A stretch of DNA of 64,000 nt from Halorubrum salinarum (GTDB lineage: Archaea; Halobacteriota; Halobacteria; Halobacteriales; Haloferacaceae): contig NZ_CP053941.1 in the NCBI RefSeq assembly GCF_013267195.1, positions 1,860,001-1,924,000 of the forward strand. The letters run 5' to 3'. A program made the position numbers and the translations under genes. Of the stretch, positions 1 through 8,672 are shown piece after piece. The notes under the pieces were generated by a model. The model was given only the letters and a program-made list of their open reading frames with translations. It was not told the DNA's origin and did not search any database. The stretch's first letter is position 1, and each line of letters begins with the position of its first letter.

Positions 1-1025
1 TCTCCACCCGTCCGTTCTGGCGCTACGAGCAGGTCCAGCAGGGTCGGTTCCGCGAGTTCTACCAGACGAACATCGACGTGTTCGGCTCCTCGGCGCCCGA
101 GGCCGACGCCGAGGTGCTGGCGGTCGCCGCCGACGCGCTGACGGACCTCGGGCTCACGGGCGACGACTTCGAGTTCCGGGTCTCGCACCGCGACATCCTC
201 GGCGGCCTCGTCCGCTCGCTCGCCGCGGACCCCGACGCGGTCGACACCGCGGCCGCGATCCGCGCGGTCGACAAGCGCGCGAAGGTCGACGACGGCGAGT
301 ACCTCGGGCTCCTCTCTGACGCGGGCCTCGCCCGCGACACCGCGCGCGACTTCGACGACCTCATTGCGGACGTGGAGACGGTCGACGACCTCGACGCGGT
401 CGCCGAGGCCGGCGGCGAGGCGGTCGAGGCCGCGGTCGAGAACCTCCGGAACGTCCTCGCCGCGGCCGACGACTTCGGCGCGGGCGAGTTCTGCGAGGTG
501 TCTCTGACCACCGCCCGCGGGCTCGACTACTACACCGGCGTCGTCTTCGAGTGCTTCGACTCCACCGGCGAGGTGTCCCGGTCCGTCTTCGGCGGCGGCC
601 GCTACGACGACCTCATCGAGAGCTTCGGCGGCCAGCCCACCCCCGCGGTCGGGGTCGCGCCCGGCCACGCGACGCTCAAGCTGCTCTGCCAGCGCGCCGG
701 CGTCTGGCCCGACGAGGAGCTGACGACCGACTACTACGTCCTCTCGGTCGGCGACACGCGGAGCGAGGCGGCCGCGCTCGCGAGCGACCTCCGCGCGCTC
801 GGCGACGACGTGGTCGTCGAGCAGGACGTCTCCGGCCGCTCGTTCGGCGCCCAACTGGGCTACGCCGACTCGATCAACGCCGAGACGGTCGTCGTCGTCG
901 GCGAGCGCGACCTGGAGAACGGCGAGTACACGGTGAAGGACATGGCGAGCGGCGACGAGACGACGGTCCCGGTCGAGGAGTTCCCGCCCGAGGAGGGGCT
1001 GCCGACCTACGAGGACTACGAGTAA
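1..1025 (+). CDS. hisS: Histidyl-tRNA synthetase, C-terminal part (cut by window start)
   Basis: Class II synthetase that charges tRNA-His in the cytoplasm. The reading frame is open from base 3, so the true start lies upstream; about 340 residues are visible. Motif 2 (FWRYEQVQQGRFREFYQ) opens the fragment. The HisRS-specific histidine motif RGLDYYTGVVFE is near residue 170, followed by FGGGRYDDL. An anticodon-binding domain fills the last 100 residues. The usual motif 3 G-L-E-R is not visible; GVAPGHATLKLL stands in that place. The identity is clear from motif order and the HisRS-only signature. Confidence 0.95.
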   Translation, partial: STRPFWRYEQVQQGRFREFYQTNIDVFGSSAPEADAEVLAVAADALTDLGLTGDDFEFRVSHRDILGGLVRSLAADPDAVDTAAAIRAVDKRAKVDDGEYLGLLSDAGLARDTARDFDDLIADVETVDDLDAVAEAGGEAVEAAVENLRNVLAAADDFGAGEFCEVSLTTARGLDYYTGVVFECFDSTGEVSRSVFGGGRYDDLIESFGGQPTPAVGVAPGHATLKLLCQRAGVWPDEELTTDYYVLSVGDTRSEAAALASDLRALGDDVVVEQDVSGRSFGAQLGYADSINAETVVVVGERDLENGEYTVKDMASGDETTVPVEEFPPEEGLPTYEDYE

Positions 1026-1112
1026 CGCCGCGGCGCGCCCGCGGCCCGTCCCGCCGGCCGGGCGACGCGATCCCTGAACGCTTTTGCGTCGCGCGTCGGG
1101 ACGGTGTGGACG

Positions 1113-2189
1113 ATGATCCCGCTCGCGACGGCGATGCCCCCGACCGAGGTCGCCCTCCGCGTGGCCGCGGGGGTCCTCCTCATCCTGATCAACGCGTACT
1201 TCGTGGCTATCGAGTTCGGGCTGACGCGCCTCCGGCAGTACCCCGAGTCGGAGATGGACACCCCGGGGCTGCGGCGCGCCTGGGAGATGACCGACGACCT
1301 GGAGTTCTACCTCACGACCTGTCAGGTGTGGATCTCCGGCACGTCCATCGCGCTCGGCATCGTCGCCGAGCCGGGGCTCGCGGCGCTTTTCGCCCCGATA
1401 TTCGAGAACACGGCGTTCGCGTCCGCCGGCGCCGGGTCGCTCCTGGGCTTTTTCATCATCAACATGGTCCACCTGACCCACGGCGAGCAGACGCCGACGT
1501 ACCTCGGCGTCGAGCGCTCGAAGCAGGTCGCCCGGTACGGCTCGCGGCCGCTCTACTGGTTCGCGTGGCTCATCTCGCCGCTGATCAAGGTCGGCGACTG
1601 GGTCGCGAAGGCGACGCTCGGGCTGTTCGGCGTCGAGATGACCGCCTCGTGGACCGAGGCCGAAGAGGAGGTGCTGGAGACGCGCGCCGAGCTCCGCAAC
1701 CGCCTCGGGTCGATGATGGAGGAGGTCGAACTCCCCGAGGAGCGCCGCGAGGAGGTGCTCAGCGCGCTCGACGTCGACCGGGTGACCGTCGCGGACGTGA
1801 TGACCGCGCCCGAGGAGATCGTCTCGCTGACGACGGGGGCGTCCGTGGACGAGAACCTCGACCGGATCCGGGACACGCCGCACACCCGCTTCCCGCTCGT
1901 CGGCGACGACCTGACCGACTTCGAGGGGATCGTGTACGCCCCCTCGATCGTGAGCCGCTACGACGAGCTGCGGAACGGCGACCTGACGTTCGCCGAGGTC
2001 GCCGCCCCGCCGATGACGGTCGCGGCGGACGCGAGCGTCAGCGACGCGTTCGACCGGTTCCAGGCGGAGTCCCAGGAGCTCGCCTTAGTCATCGAGGACG
2101 GCGAGGTCGTCGGGCTGATCACCGCGACGGACGCCATGGAGGCGGTGATGGGCCAGCTCGAGGACCCGCTGGACGCCGGGAACCTGTAG
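1113..2189 (+). CDS. DUF21 (CNNM-like) membrane protein with CBS pair
   Basis: Integral membrane protein of the CNNM/hemolysin C type, a family linked to divalent cation transport or its control. The N-terminal third holds three or four hydrophobic segments (LLILINAYFVAIEFGLTRL first), matching DUF21. A cytoplasmic CBS pair follows near residues 225-345 (TVADVMTAPEEIVSL, then APPMTVAADASVSDAF). There is no CorC_HlyC domain after the CBS pair. ATG at 1113 was preferred to GTG at 1104 because the T-rich box at 1081-1086 lies about 28 bases upstream, the usual spacing for a leaderless haloarchaeal transcript. It follows hisS by 87 bases and probably has its own promoter. Confidence 0.85.
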   Translation: MIPLATAMPPTEVALRVAAGVLLILINAYFVAIEFGLTRLRQYPESEMDTPGLRRAWEMTDDLEFYLTTCQVWISGTSIALGIVAEPGLAALFAPIFENTAFASAGAGSLLGFFIINMVHLTHGEQTPTYLGVERSKQVARYGSRPLYWFAWLISPLIKVGDWVAKATLGLFGVEMTASWTEAEEEVLETRAELRNRLGSMMEEVELPEERREEVLSALDVDRVTVADVMTAPEEIVSLTTGASVDENLDRIRDTPHTRFPLVGDDLTDFEGIVYAPSIVSRYDELRNGDLTFAEVAAPPMTVAADASVSDAFDRFQAESQELALVIEDGEVVGLITATDAMEAVMGQLEDPLDAGNL

Positions 2190-2271
2190 GCGACGCCGGC
2201 GCTCCCCGGCGATCCGGCGGCTGATTAGAAATAAGGGGCCGGGACCTCGGATCCCCGCTCCGCGCCGCCGT

Positions 2272-2682
2272 TCACCTCTTGTACGCCTCGCGCAGGAACA
2301 CCAGCGCGCCGCCGAGCATCGCGAGGTTCCCGAAGAAGGCGAGCCGCTCGCCGCTCTTGTCGTCCTCGTCGGCGTTCCAGAAGTCGTGCATCGTGCCGGT
2401 CACGACGGTCAGGAACGCGACCGCCGCGCCGGTCGCGACCCGGGGGAGCCGCCAGAGCGCGATCCCGAGGCCGGCGACCACCATCATGCCGGAGGCGAAC
2501 GGCGCGGCGAGGTCCGGCATCGGGACGCCCGCCGACTCGGCGTACTCGATCGTGTCGTCCATGTCGCGGAAGTCCTCCGAGGCCTGCGCGGCGAGGCCGA
2601 CGCCGAGCAGGACGCGGCCGAGCCGCGACGGCGCGCCGCGGCCGGTCGCCCCGTCGCTCGTCTCCGTGTCGTCGTCGCTCAT
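2272..2682 (-). CDS. DoxX-like membrane protein
   Basis: Small membrane protein of 136 residues with about four hydrophobic segments in the DoxX/quinol oxidase subunit-like pattern: RLGRVLLGVGLAAQASEDF, then ASGMMVVAGLGIALW, ATGAAVAFLTVVTG, and FFGNLAMLGGALVFL. DoxX relatives act near quinone or thiol redox chemistry, but the substrate here is unknown. The start at 2682 (MSDDDTE) was chosen over the longer frame because a TATA-like sequence (tttatg on the minus strand) sits about 28 bases upstream and the N-terminus is acidic, as is normal in haloarchaea. It stands alone between convergent or tandem neighbours. Confidence 0.75.
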   Translation of the reverse strand: MSDDDTETSDGATGRGAPSRLGRVLLGVGLAAQASEDFRDMDDTIEYAESAGVPMPDLAAPFASGMMVVAGLGIALWRLPRVATGAAVAFLTVVTGTMHDFWNADEDDKSGERLAFFGNLAMLGGALVFLREAYKR

Positions 2683-2761
2683 ACCGCACGCAACGGGAGC
2701 GCGCCTCATAAATCGCGGTGGCGCCCGGGGCGGCGCCCCGCGCCGCCGTCTCGCCCGGCCC

Positions 2762-3607
2762 TCACACTCCGTCGATCCGCGTCAGCAGCCGGCTCGTCGC
2801 CGCCGCGTCGAAGGCCATCGGGCGGCGCCACCACGGCCCCTTCCCGGAGTCGCTCGACAGGTCGGTGACGATCCGGTTCGCCTCGCTCCCGGCGTCGGGC
2901 GCGCTCAGCGGCACGACGCGGTCGAAGAGCCCGGAGGCGTCCGGGTCGCCCGCGACGACGACGCGGGCGTCGAACGGGTCGCGCTTCAGGTGCGCGTTGG
3001 TCGGCGCGGCCCTCGCGGCGGCCGCGCGGTCGACGGTCTCGGTCCCCTCGTCACCGTCCCCGCCCGACAGCACCCGCTCGATCCGCATCCCCGCGAAGAG
3101 GTACGCGCCCCAGTCGGGCGCGAGGTCGTCGTCGACGGCGACGCCGCGCTCCCGGAGCCACGCGCCGTCGCGGTCGTCCGCGCCGCCGTCGCGGACGCCG
3201 GTCGAATCGCCGGGACGCCCGTCGCCCGGCCCCGCCCAGTCGCGCGGCCGCAGCGTCAGCGTCGCGTAGAAGAGGAGCCAGTCGCCGGGGTCGAGGGCGG
3301 CGATCCGGCCCGCCTTCACGGCGTACGGGTCGCCGTAGGTCGCCCGCTCGCGGCCGTGGACGCCCGGGAACTCGGGGTCGGCGTGGACCGGCGTCGCGCG
3401 CAGGTCGGCGGGGACCGCGAAGGGGAGGTCGAGGTCGGCGTACGTCGGGAGCGGCTCGTCGACCGGGAACCGGTCGCGCGGCAGCGTCGCCGCCGGCTCG
3501 GGGATCGGGACGTACGCGAAGGAGCCGTCCGGGTAGACGGGCCCGCGGAACCCGGGCTCGTTCGTGTTGGCGGCGACGTTGACGGCGACCGCGCGGGGGT
3601 CGGGCAT
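2762..3607 (-). CDS. Nmad3-like putative nucleotide modification protein
   Basis: Protein of 281 residues. Visible landmarks are an N-terminal strand, then NEPGFRGPVYPDGSFAYVPI, a central VHADPEFPG, and DPGDWLLFYATLTL. That order (new-object strand, PDG-x-PIPE, HxDP, GDLFLFFG-like) resembles the Nmad3 domain, predicted from genome context to take part in DNA or nucleotide base modification in phages and prokaryotes. The assignment is from pattern memory, not a search. The gene reads in the same direction as the DJ-1/PfpI gene 18 bases upstream and may be co-transcribed with it. Nothing phage-like surrounds it. Confidence 0.55.
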   Translation of the reverse strand: MPDPRAVAVNVAANTNEPGFRGPVYPDGSFAYVPIPEPAATLPRDRFPVDEPLPTYADLDLPFAVPADLRATPVHADPEFPGVHGRERATYGDPYAVKAGRIAALDPGDWLLFYATLTLRPRDWAGPGDGRPGDSTGVRDGGADDRDGAWLRERGVAVDDDLAPDWGAYLFAGMRIERVLSGGDGDEGTETVDRAAAARAAPTNAHLKRDPFDARVVVAGDPDASGLFDRVVPLSAPDAGSEANRIVTDLSSDSGKGPWWRRPMAFDAAATSRLLTRIDGV

Positions 3608-3625
3608 GCGGGAAAATCGGGGGAC

Positions 3626-4219
3626 TCAGTCCGCCGTCGCGGCGGGCCCCTTGTGTTCGACCTCGGTCCCGAGGAGGTCGAGGAACTGCGCGATCCACTC
3701 GGGGTGGTCGGGCCACGCCTGCCCGGTGACGAGGTTGCCGTCGGTCGTCACGCCGTCGACCCACGAGCAGCCGGCGGCCTCGACCTCGGGCCTGACCGCC
3801 GGGTACGCCGTCATCTCGTAGCCGTCGAGCACGCCCGCGGCGGCGAGGATCTGCGGGCCGTGACAGATCGACGCGACGGGCTTGTCCGCCTCGAAGAAGT
3901 GCCGCACCGCGTCGAGCACCTCGTCGTAGCCGCGGAGGTACTCGGGGGCGCGCCCGCCGGGCACGACCAGGGCGTCGTAGTCGGCCGGGTCGACCTCGTC
4001 GAGGCCGTGGGTAAGCTCGAAGTCGTGGCCGCGCTCCTCCAAGTACGTCTGGTCGCCGCGGAAGTCGTGGATCGCGGTCTTGACCGTCTCGCCCGCCTCC
4101 CGGTCCGGGCAGACGGCGTGGACCTCGTGGCCGACCGCCTGAAGCGCCTGGAACGGGACCATGATCTCGTAGTCCTCCCCGAAGTCGCCGACGATCATCA
4201 GTATCCGCTGTCCTGTCAT
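3626..4219 (-). CDS. DJ-1/PfpI family protein
   Basis: Class I glutamine amidotransferase-like fold of 197 residues. The nucleophile elbow [10 protein letters not shown] carries the conserved Cys near residue 118, and [11 protein letters not shown] lies upstream. Members act as proteases, glyoxalases/deglycases or chaperones, so the exact activity cannot be assigned. The N-terminus [18 protein letters not shown] is typical of the family. The start at 4219 gives a normal family length. The Nmad3-like gene lies 18 bases downstream on the same strand, suggesting a two-gene transcript. Confidence 0.88.
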   Translation of the reverse strand: MTGQRILMIVGDFGEDYEIMVPFQALQAVGHEVHAVCPDREAGETVKTAIHDFRGDQTYLEERGHDFELTHGLDEVDPADYDALVVPGGRAPEYLRGYDEVLDAVRHFFEADKPVASICHGPQILAAAGVLDGYEMTAYPAVRPEVEAAGCSWVDGVTTDGNLVTGQAWPDHPEWIAQFLDLLGTEVEHKGPAATAD

Positions 4220-4333
4220 GCGTGTAACACCGGTCGCCGGTACGTGCTACTGTCAAATAACGATGCTGGCGAGAGGTAACACACCACGTGACCGTCGGTT
4301 CACGGTCTCCGCAGGGTCGACCGCACGGCGGCG

Positions 4334-5245
4334 TCAGCGCGGTCGGTTCGGCGGCTGGAGGTCCCGCTGGAACTCGTCGAACTGTTCGAGGTCCTCGGGG
4401 AGCTCGTACTCGATCTCGCGCCCGTCCTGGTTGTCGGGGAGCCGCCCGTCTTCGAGGTCGTCGGCGACATCCTCCCACCCGGGCTTCACGCGGACGGAGC
4501 GCGCGGGCGACCCCACGACGACGTGGTGGTCGGGCACGTCGCCTTGAACCACGGAGCGCGCGCCGACGACGCTGTTCTCGCCGATCCGGCAGCCGGCGCG
4601 CACCATCGCGTCGTAGGTGACCCGGGCGTCGTCCCCGACGATGGTGTGGAAGTTCCGGACCTCCGTCTGGTCGACGATATCGTGGTCGTGGCTGTAGAGG
4701 TGGACGCCGTCGGAGATGGAGGCGCGGTCGCCGATCGTCAGCTTCCCGCGGTCGTCGAGGTGGACGTCGTCGTGGATCACGACGTTGTCGCCGACCTCGA
4801 TGTTGTGGCCGTAGGTGACGGAGATGCCCTTGAAGAAGCGGCAGTTGTCCCCGCACTCGGCGAACAGGTGGTTCCCGAGCATCTGCCGGAAGCGGAGCGC
4901 GAACTCGACGTTGTCGGCCATCGGGGTGGCGTCGAACTGCCGCCAGAGCCACTGGAGGTGCTTCGAGCGCTGGAAGCGGTCCTCGTCCTTCTCGGCGTAG
5001 TACTCCGACTCCAGCGTCGCGTTACACGGGTCGTACCCCTGGAGGCGGACGCGCTCGGCGCGCGACACCGACTCGCCGTCCTGCCACGCCTCCCACGCCT
5101 CCCGGTCGCCGTGGAGGTCGATCAGCACGTCGCGGACGACCTCGCAGGTGTCCTCGTCCGAGGAGAGCCGCTCGTCCACCTCGTCGATGAACCCTCGGAC
5201 CCCGGCCTCGGCGCCGTCGGGCAGGGACACGTGTCGCTTTGTCAT
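4334..5245 (-). CDS. Left-handed beta-helix (hexapeptide) acyltransferase
   Basis: Probable acetyl- or acyl-CoA-dependent O-acyltransferase of 303 residues. The central part shows hexapeptide-repeat rungs: GHNIEVGDNVVIHDDVHLDD, GDRASISDGVHLYSHDHD, AGCRIGENSVVGARSVVQGD and the closing VVVGSPARSVR, as in maltose/NodL-type acetyltransferases. About 100 residues precede the helix, and that helical region contains the RFRQMLGNHLF segment typical of the maltose acetyltransferase group. The start at 5245 (MTKRHVSL) was chosen over an upstream in-frame ATG because the extra nine residues (MRGGDEGGP) look non-native. The acceptor sugar is unknown. Confidence 0.82.
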   Translation of the reverse strand: MTKRHVSLPDGAEAGVRGFIDEVDERLSSDEDTCEVVRDVLIDLHGDREAWEAWQDGESVSRAERVRLQGYDPCNATLESEYYAEKDEDRFQRSKHLQWLWRQFDATPMADNVEFALRFRQMLGNHLFAECGDNCRFFKGISVTYGHNIEVGDNVVIHDDVHLDDRGKLTIGDRASISDGVHLYSHDHDIVDQTEVRNFHTIVGDDARVTYDAMVRAGCRIGENSVVGARSVVQGDVPDHHVVVGSPARSVRVKPGWEDVADDLEDGRLPDNQDGREIEYELPEDLEQFDEFQRDLQPPNRPR

Positions 5246-5308
5246 CGGCCCACCTTCGTCGCCGCCCCTCAAAGGGATTCGGTTGTGCGAGCGCGGCGCC
5301 CGATCCGG

Positions 5309-5485
5309 TCAGTACAGCTCGGCGTGGACGAACAGGCCGGCGAGGACGCCGACGAACGCGACCGTGAAGACCGGGGCGATCGCTGCCCTGCCGAACGAGA
5401 GCAACAGGGCGGTGACCGAGACGATGGCGATGACCGCGAGCAGGGCGACGACGGCGTCGAGGCGCCGGCGGAGGGCGTCGTCCAT
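5309..5485 (-). CDS. Small two-helix membrane protein
   Basis: Unrecognised protein of 58 residues. A short charged head (MDDALRRRLD) is followed by two hydrophobic helices, VVALLAVIAIVSVTALLL and IAPVFTVAFVGVLAGLFV. The start at 5485 was chosen because the upstream in-frame extension is not protein-like. It lies 63 bases upstream of the acyltransferase start in the same direction and could be expressed with it. No function is offered. Confidence 0.6.
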   Translation of the reverse strand: MDDALRRRLDAVVALLAVIAIVSVTALLLSFGRAAIAPVFTVAFVGVLAGLFVHAELY

Positions 5486-5630
5486 GAGTCTCGGATCGGC
5501 GACGCGAGAGTAATATCCACCGGTGCGGGCCGCGACCCGGGACCGCGGTCCCCCGCGCCCGCACGGCGTCGGTTCCGGCGGGCCGAGAGCGACCGCGCCC
5601 GATAAGTGTCCCGACCGCCAACCGGCCGGT

Positions 5631-6704
5631 ATGGAACACCGCGAACTCGGTAACTCGGGCGTCGAGGTCTCGGAGATCGGCTTCGGCGCGTGGGTCGTCG
5701 GCACCGACTGGTGGGGCGACCGCTCGGACGACCAGGCGGTCGCGATGGTCGAGGAGGCGCTCGACGCGGGCGTCACCTACGTCGACACGGGCGACGTGTA
5801 CGGCCACGGCGACAGCGAGGCGATCATCGGCGAGGCGATCGACGGCCGCCGCGACGAGGTGACGCTGTCGACGAAGATCGGCTACGACTTCTACGACAAC
5901 CCGCAGGCCGGCCACGGCGAGCTCCCCAAGGAGCTGAACCGCGAGTACCTCACCGAGGCGTTCGAGGCCTCGCTGGACCGCCTCGACACGGACTACGTCG
6001 ACGTGCTCCAGCTGCACAACGCCAACGTCGACGAGGTGACGCCCGAGGTGCGCGACCTCCTCCGCGAGTGGAAGGAAGACGGGCGCGTCCGCGCGCTCGG
6101 CTGGGCGCTCGGCCCCTCGATCGGCTGGCTCGCCGAGGGCGACGCGGCCGTCGAGTACGAGGAGTTCGACGCGGTCCAGACCGTCTTCAACCTCTTCGAG
6201 CAGGAGCCCGGCCGCCACTTCGTCGAGACGATCCGCGAGTCCGGCTCGGACACCTCCGTCATGGCGCGCGTCCCGCACTCCTCCGGCCTGCTCAACGAGC
6301 AGGTGACGCCCGACACCGTCCTCGAGGACGGCGACCACCGCTCGCACCGTCCGAAGGAGTGGTACGAGACCGGCTGGGAGAAGGTGGAGGCGATCCGCTT
6401 CCTCGAGGACCCTGAGGGCGTCGAGGGGACCCGGACGATGGCGCAGGCCGCGATCCGCTGGCTGCTCGCCCACGACGAGGTCGCGTCGGTCACGCCAACC
6501 TTCCGCGACGGCGACGACATCGCCGAGTGGAGCGCCGCCGCCGACGTGCCGCCGATCTCCGACGCCGAGTACGAGCGCTTGGAGGAACTGTACGCCCGCA
6601 ACTTCGACGTCGACCGCGACGACGGGATGGACGTGCTCCGCACCTCCGTCGACGGCGAGGACATCCAGGCCGCCGGCCTCGACAAGCGCGCCGCCTCGTA
6701 CTGA
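5631..6704 (+). CDS. Aldo/keto reductase
   Basis: NAD(P)H-dependent oxidoreductase of the AKR superfamily, 357 residues, TIM-barrel fold. The catalytic tetrad is visible: Asp and Tyr in YVDTGDVYGHGDSEAIIGEA, Lys in LSTKIGYD, and His in VDVLQLHN. Its N-terminus MEHRELGNSGVEVSEIGFG is standard for the family. ATG at 5631 was chosen because the family alignment begins there; the sequence upstream in frame is proline- and arginine-rich noise. The substrate cannot be read from the sequence. It stands alone in its direction, with a promoter expected in the 145 bases upstream. Confidence 0.93.
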   Translation: MEHRELGNSGVEVSEIGFGAWVVGTDWWGDRSDDQAVAMVEEALDAGVTYVDTGDVYGHGDSEAIIGEAIDGRRDEVTLSTKIGYDFYDNPQAGHGELPKELNREYLTEAFEASLDRLDTDYVDVLQLHNANVDEVTPEVRDLLREWKEDGRVRALGWALGPSIGWLAEGDAAVEYEEFDAVQTVFNLFEQEPGRHFVETIRESGSDTSVMARVPHSSGLLNEQVTPDTVLEDGDHRSHRPKEWYETGWEKVEAIRFLEDPEGVEGTRTMAQAAIRWLLAHDEVASVTPTFRDGDDIAEWSAAADVPPISDAEYERLEELYARNFDVDRDDGMDVLRTSVDGEDIQAAGLDKRAASY

Positions 6705-7039
6705 GCGGGAGCGCCCCGTCCGCCGGAATCGACGCCGACCGACCCGCCCTTTTCGCCTCGAAACCGCCCGAAAGCAAGCGGTTGCCACGGCGCTGAATCA
6801 CTTTCACCGCGCTCCGTCGCTCGGCGCCGCCCCGTGGGATGTCGACGACCGTTCGGGGGCGGCGCAGTCGCGCCGCTGGCGAGGGTGGAAGGTGGCTCGG
6901 TCGAAACCCGTCATCACAAGGGGCTCAGTGGGGGTAACCGACTCGTCATCGCCACCACGTCGACGGTTGCGCGGTCGCGGTGATAAATGCCTCGCGACGG
7001 TCCGGAACCCGTTTGAACCCCGGCGCCCTCGGCTCTGGC
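6705..7039. other. Intergenic region, no gene recognised
   Basis: This 335-base gap separates two same-strand genes. I see no convincing protein frame, no tRNA T-arm and no rRNA or SRP signature. A TATA-like gataaatg lies near 6980-6987, 50-60 bases before the next start, and a weaker one (gtttgaa) near 7010-7016 has the usual leaderless spacing. A long leader for the downstream regulator is therefore possible but unproven. Confidence 0.4.
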
Positions 7040-7780
7040 ATGCGGGAAGTGACGTTCCGGATCCGCCACGCCGGGGAGCCGGAGTGCGAGGTGAGCGCGC
7101 GCCACCCGGAGGTGCGGTACCGGTCCGTCTCCTCGATGACGGGCAGCGGCCCCGAACGCAAGCGGATCGCCGAACTGACCGGACCGCCGGCGGAGATCGA
7201 GGCGTTCGTCGAGGAGTTCCGCGAGTTCGACCTAGTCGTCTCCGCGGAGCCGCTGGCGCCGATCGAGGGCACCCACGCCTACGTCGCCCTGACGATCGAC
7301 GCGGGGCCGGCCGACTGGGAGGGCATCGGCGAGCGGTTCTCGCGGATGGGCATCCACTACCGGACCGGGACGACCATCGTCGGCGGCGTCGAGCGCTGGA
7401 CGGCGTACCTAGAGGACGACGACGACCTCTCGGCGGTGATGCGCGAGCTGGAGCGCGGCGGCAACGAGGTCGAGCTCGCGCGGAACGTGGAGCTGGCGTC
7501 GATCGAGCGCTCGCCGCAGCTCCCGGCCTCGGGGCTCCTCGACGGCCTCACCGACCGGCAGCGGGAGGTGCTCGCGACCGCCATCGCCGCGGGCTACTAC
7601 GACCACGGCGGGGGCGTGGGCGTCGAGGAGGTCGCCGCCGAGCTCGGTCTCGGCTCGACGACGGTGTGGGAGCACCTCTCGCGCGCCGAGTCGTCGGTGA
7701 TGAACGCGCTGTTCGAGCGGTTCGCCGAGGGCGAGCCGATCGGCGCCGTGCGCGAGACGGACCGGTCGGAATCGCCGTGA
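7040..7780 (+). CDS. Bacterio-opsin activator-type HTH regulator
   Basis: Probable transcription factor of 246 residues. The C-terminal third begins GLTDRQREVLATAIAAGYYD and continues with VEEVAAELGLGSTTVWEHLSRAES, which is the HTH_10 pattern of the haloarchaeal bacterio-opsin activator family. The N-terminal two thirds is an alpha/beta sensor-like region (MREVTFRIRHAGEPECEVSA) of unknown ligand. The start at 7040 was chosen because the preceding in-frame residues do not resemble the family. The target genes are unknown; neighbours on either side are single-gene units. Confidence 0.85.
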   Translation: MREVTFRIRHAGEPECEVSARHPEVRYRSVSSMTGSGPERKRIAELTGPPAEIEAFVEEFREFDLVVSAEPLAPIEGTHAYVALTIDAGPADWEGIGERFSRMGIHYRTGTTIVGGVERWTAYLEDDDDLSAVMRELERGGNEVELARNVELASIERSPQLPASGLLDGLTDRQREVLATAIAAGYYDHGGGVGVEEVAAELGLGSTTVWEHLSRAESSVMNALFERFAEGEPIGAVRETDRSESP

Positions 7781-7827
7781 GCGGGCTCAGACCAACGCTT
7801 TTGTAGCTTCGGGACGGAGCGCAGCGT

Positions 7828-8016
7828 ATGGACGACGGAACCGTCTCCGTGCCGGACGAGCAGTACGAGCGGCTCGCGGCCCTCGCCGCCGCCCGCGGCG
7901 TGAGCCCCGAGACGCAGCTAGCCCGGCTCATCGACGACGCGTACGCCGGCCTCGACGGCGACGAGGCCCCCGAGACGCTCCCCCTCGGCGTCTGCGACGA
8001 CTCCGCCGAGGAGTGA
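7828..8016 (+). CDS. Small ribbon-helix-helix-like protein
   Basis: Protein of 62 residues. The first 45 residues (VSVPDEQYERLAALAAARG followed by VSPETQLARLIDDAYAG) fit a beta strand plus two helices as in CopG/Arc-type DNA-binding proteins, and the tail is acidic with a single Cys. The upstream sequence has aacgcttttgtag about 30 bases before ATG, fitting a leaderless promoter. No toxin or partner gene lies beside it. DNA binding is an inference from the pattern. Confidence 0.6.
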   Translation: MDDGTVSVPDEQYERLAALAAARGVSPETQLARLIDDAYAGLDGDEAPETLPLGVCDDSAEE

Positions 8017-8096
8017 GCCGGGCGGCGGGCCGACGGGTCGCCGAGGCGCCCACCGTCGCCGGTGGAACCTAATAGGAGGCAGCACAACTCGCGCCG

Positions 8097-8624
8097 ATGG
8101 CCGACGCCGACGAGTCGACCGGCGTTTCCGCGTGGGCAGTGTTCAAGCCGTTCCGCCGGCCGCTCCCGCTGAATCTCCTCGTTCCCTGCGTTGGGCTCGT
8201 CTGCTGGTACGTCGGTTTCGAGGCGACGGTGGCGGTCCTCGGACTCTCGCCCGAACTCGCGGCGCACTCGGTCGCGGGACAGGTCGCGAGGACGAAGGCG
8301 ACCCTCGGAGCGAACCTCGGGCTCGGCGCCTTCGTCGGTCTCGCGACGCTCCGTGCGTACGGGTGGCACATCTGGAACGTCCTCGTCGGTGCGGCGTTCG
8401 CGGTCAACGGGGGCGCCGTCGCCTTCTGGATCCGGGGAGCGACTCCGCCGGCCGAGTTCTACCGGACGCCCGGCTACGTCATGTCGGACCCGGAACTCCT
8501 CCGCGTGCTCGCGTTGGCACTCGCGTTCGTGGTCCCGGCCGCGGGGATCTTTTTCCTCGGGATGGAGGCGCTCTACCGGTCGCCGGACGAGCAGCGACGA
8601 TGGTGGTCGCGGCTCCCGAAGTAG
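8097..8624 (+). CDS. Hypothetical membrane protein, four predicted helices
   Basis: Unrecognised protein of 175 residues. Hydrophobic segments are LLVPCVGLVCWYVGFEATVA, LGANLGLGAFVGLATLRAYG, IWNVLVGAAFAVNGGAVAFW and VLALALAFVVPAAGIFFLGM. An acidic N-terminus and a basic Arg/Trp-rich tail (SPDEQRRWWSRLPK) suggest both ends are cytoplasmic. A taatagg box lies about 27 bases before ATG. It faces the convergent M28 peptidase gene. No function is offered. Confidence 0.65.
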   Translation: MADADESTGVSAWAVFKPFRRPLPLNLLVPCVGLVCWYVGFEATVAVLGLSPELAAHSVAGQVARTKATLGANLGLGAFVGLATLRAYGWHIWNVLVGAAFAVNGGAVAFWIRGATPPAEFYRTPGYVMSDPELLRVLALALAFVVPAAGIFFLGMEALYRSPDEQRRWWSRLPK

Positions 8625-8672
8625 TGCGTGCGGAGCCCGACCGTCGGAGTCGAAGCGACGCGCGCGGCGCCG

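Noticed and set aside
5022..6788. 588-codon minus-strand frame over the aldo/keto reductase
   Set aside because: The protein is Arg/Pro/Val-rich without motifs, and the plus strand carries a complete AKR with catalytic tetrad.
6800..7039. Possible structured RNA or tRNA before the bacterio-opsin-type regulator
   Set aside because: The gtttgaacc-like stretch has no matching T-arm stem, and no SRP, RNase P or tRNA signature could be completed.
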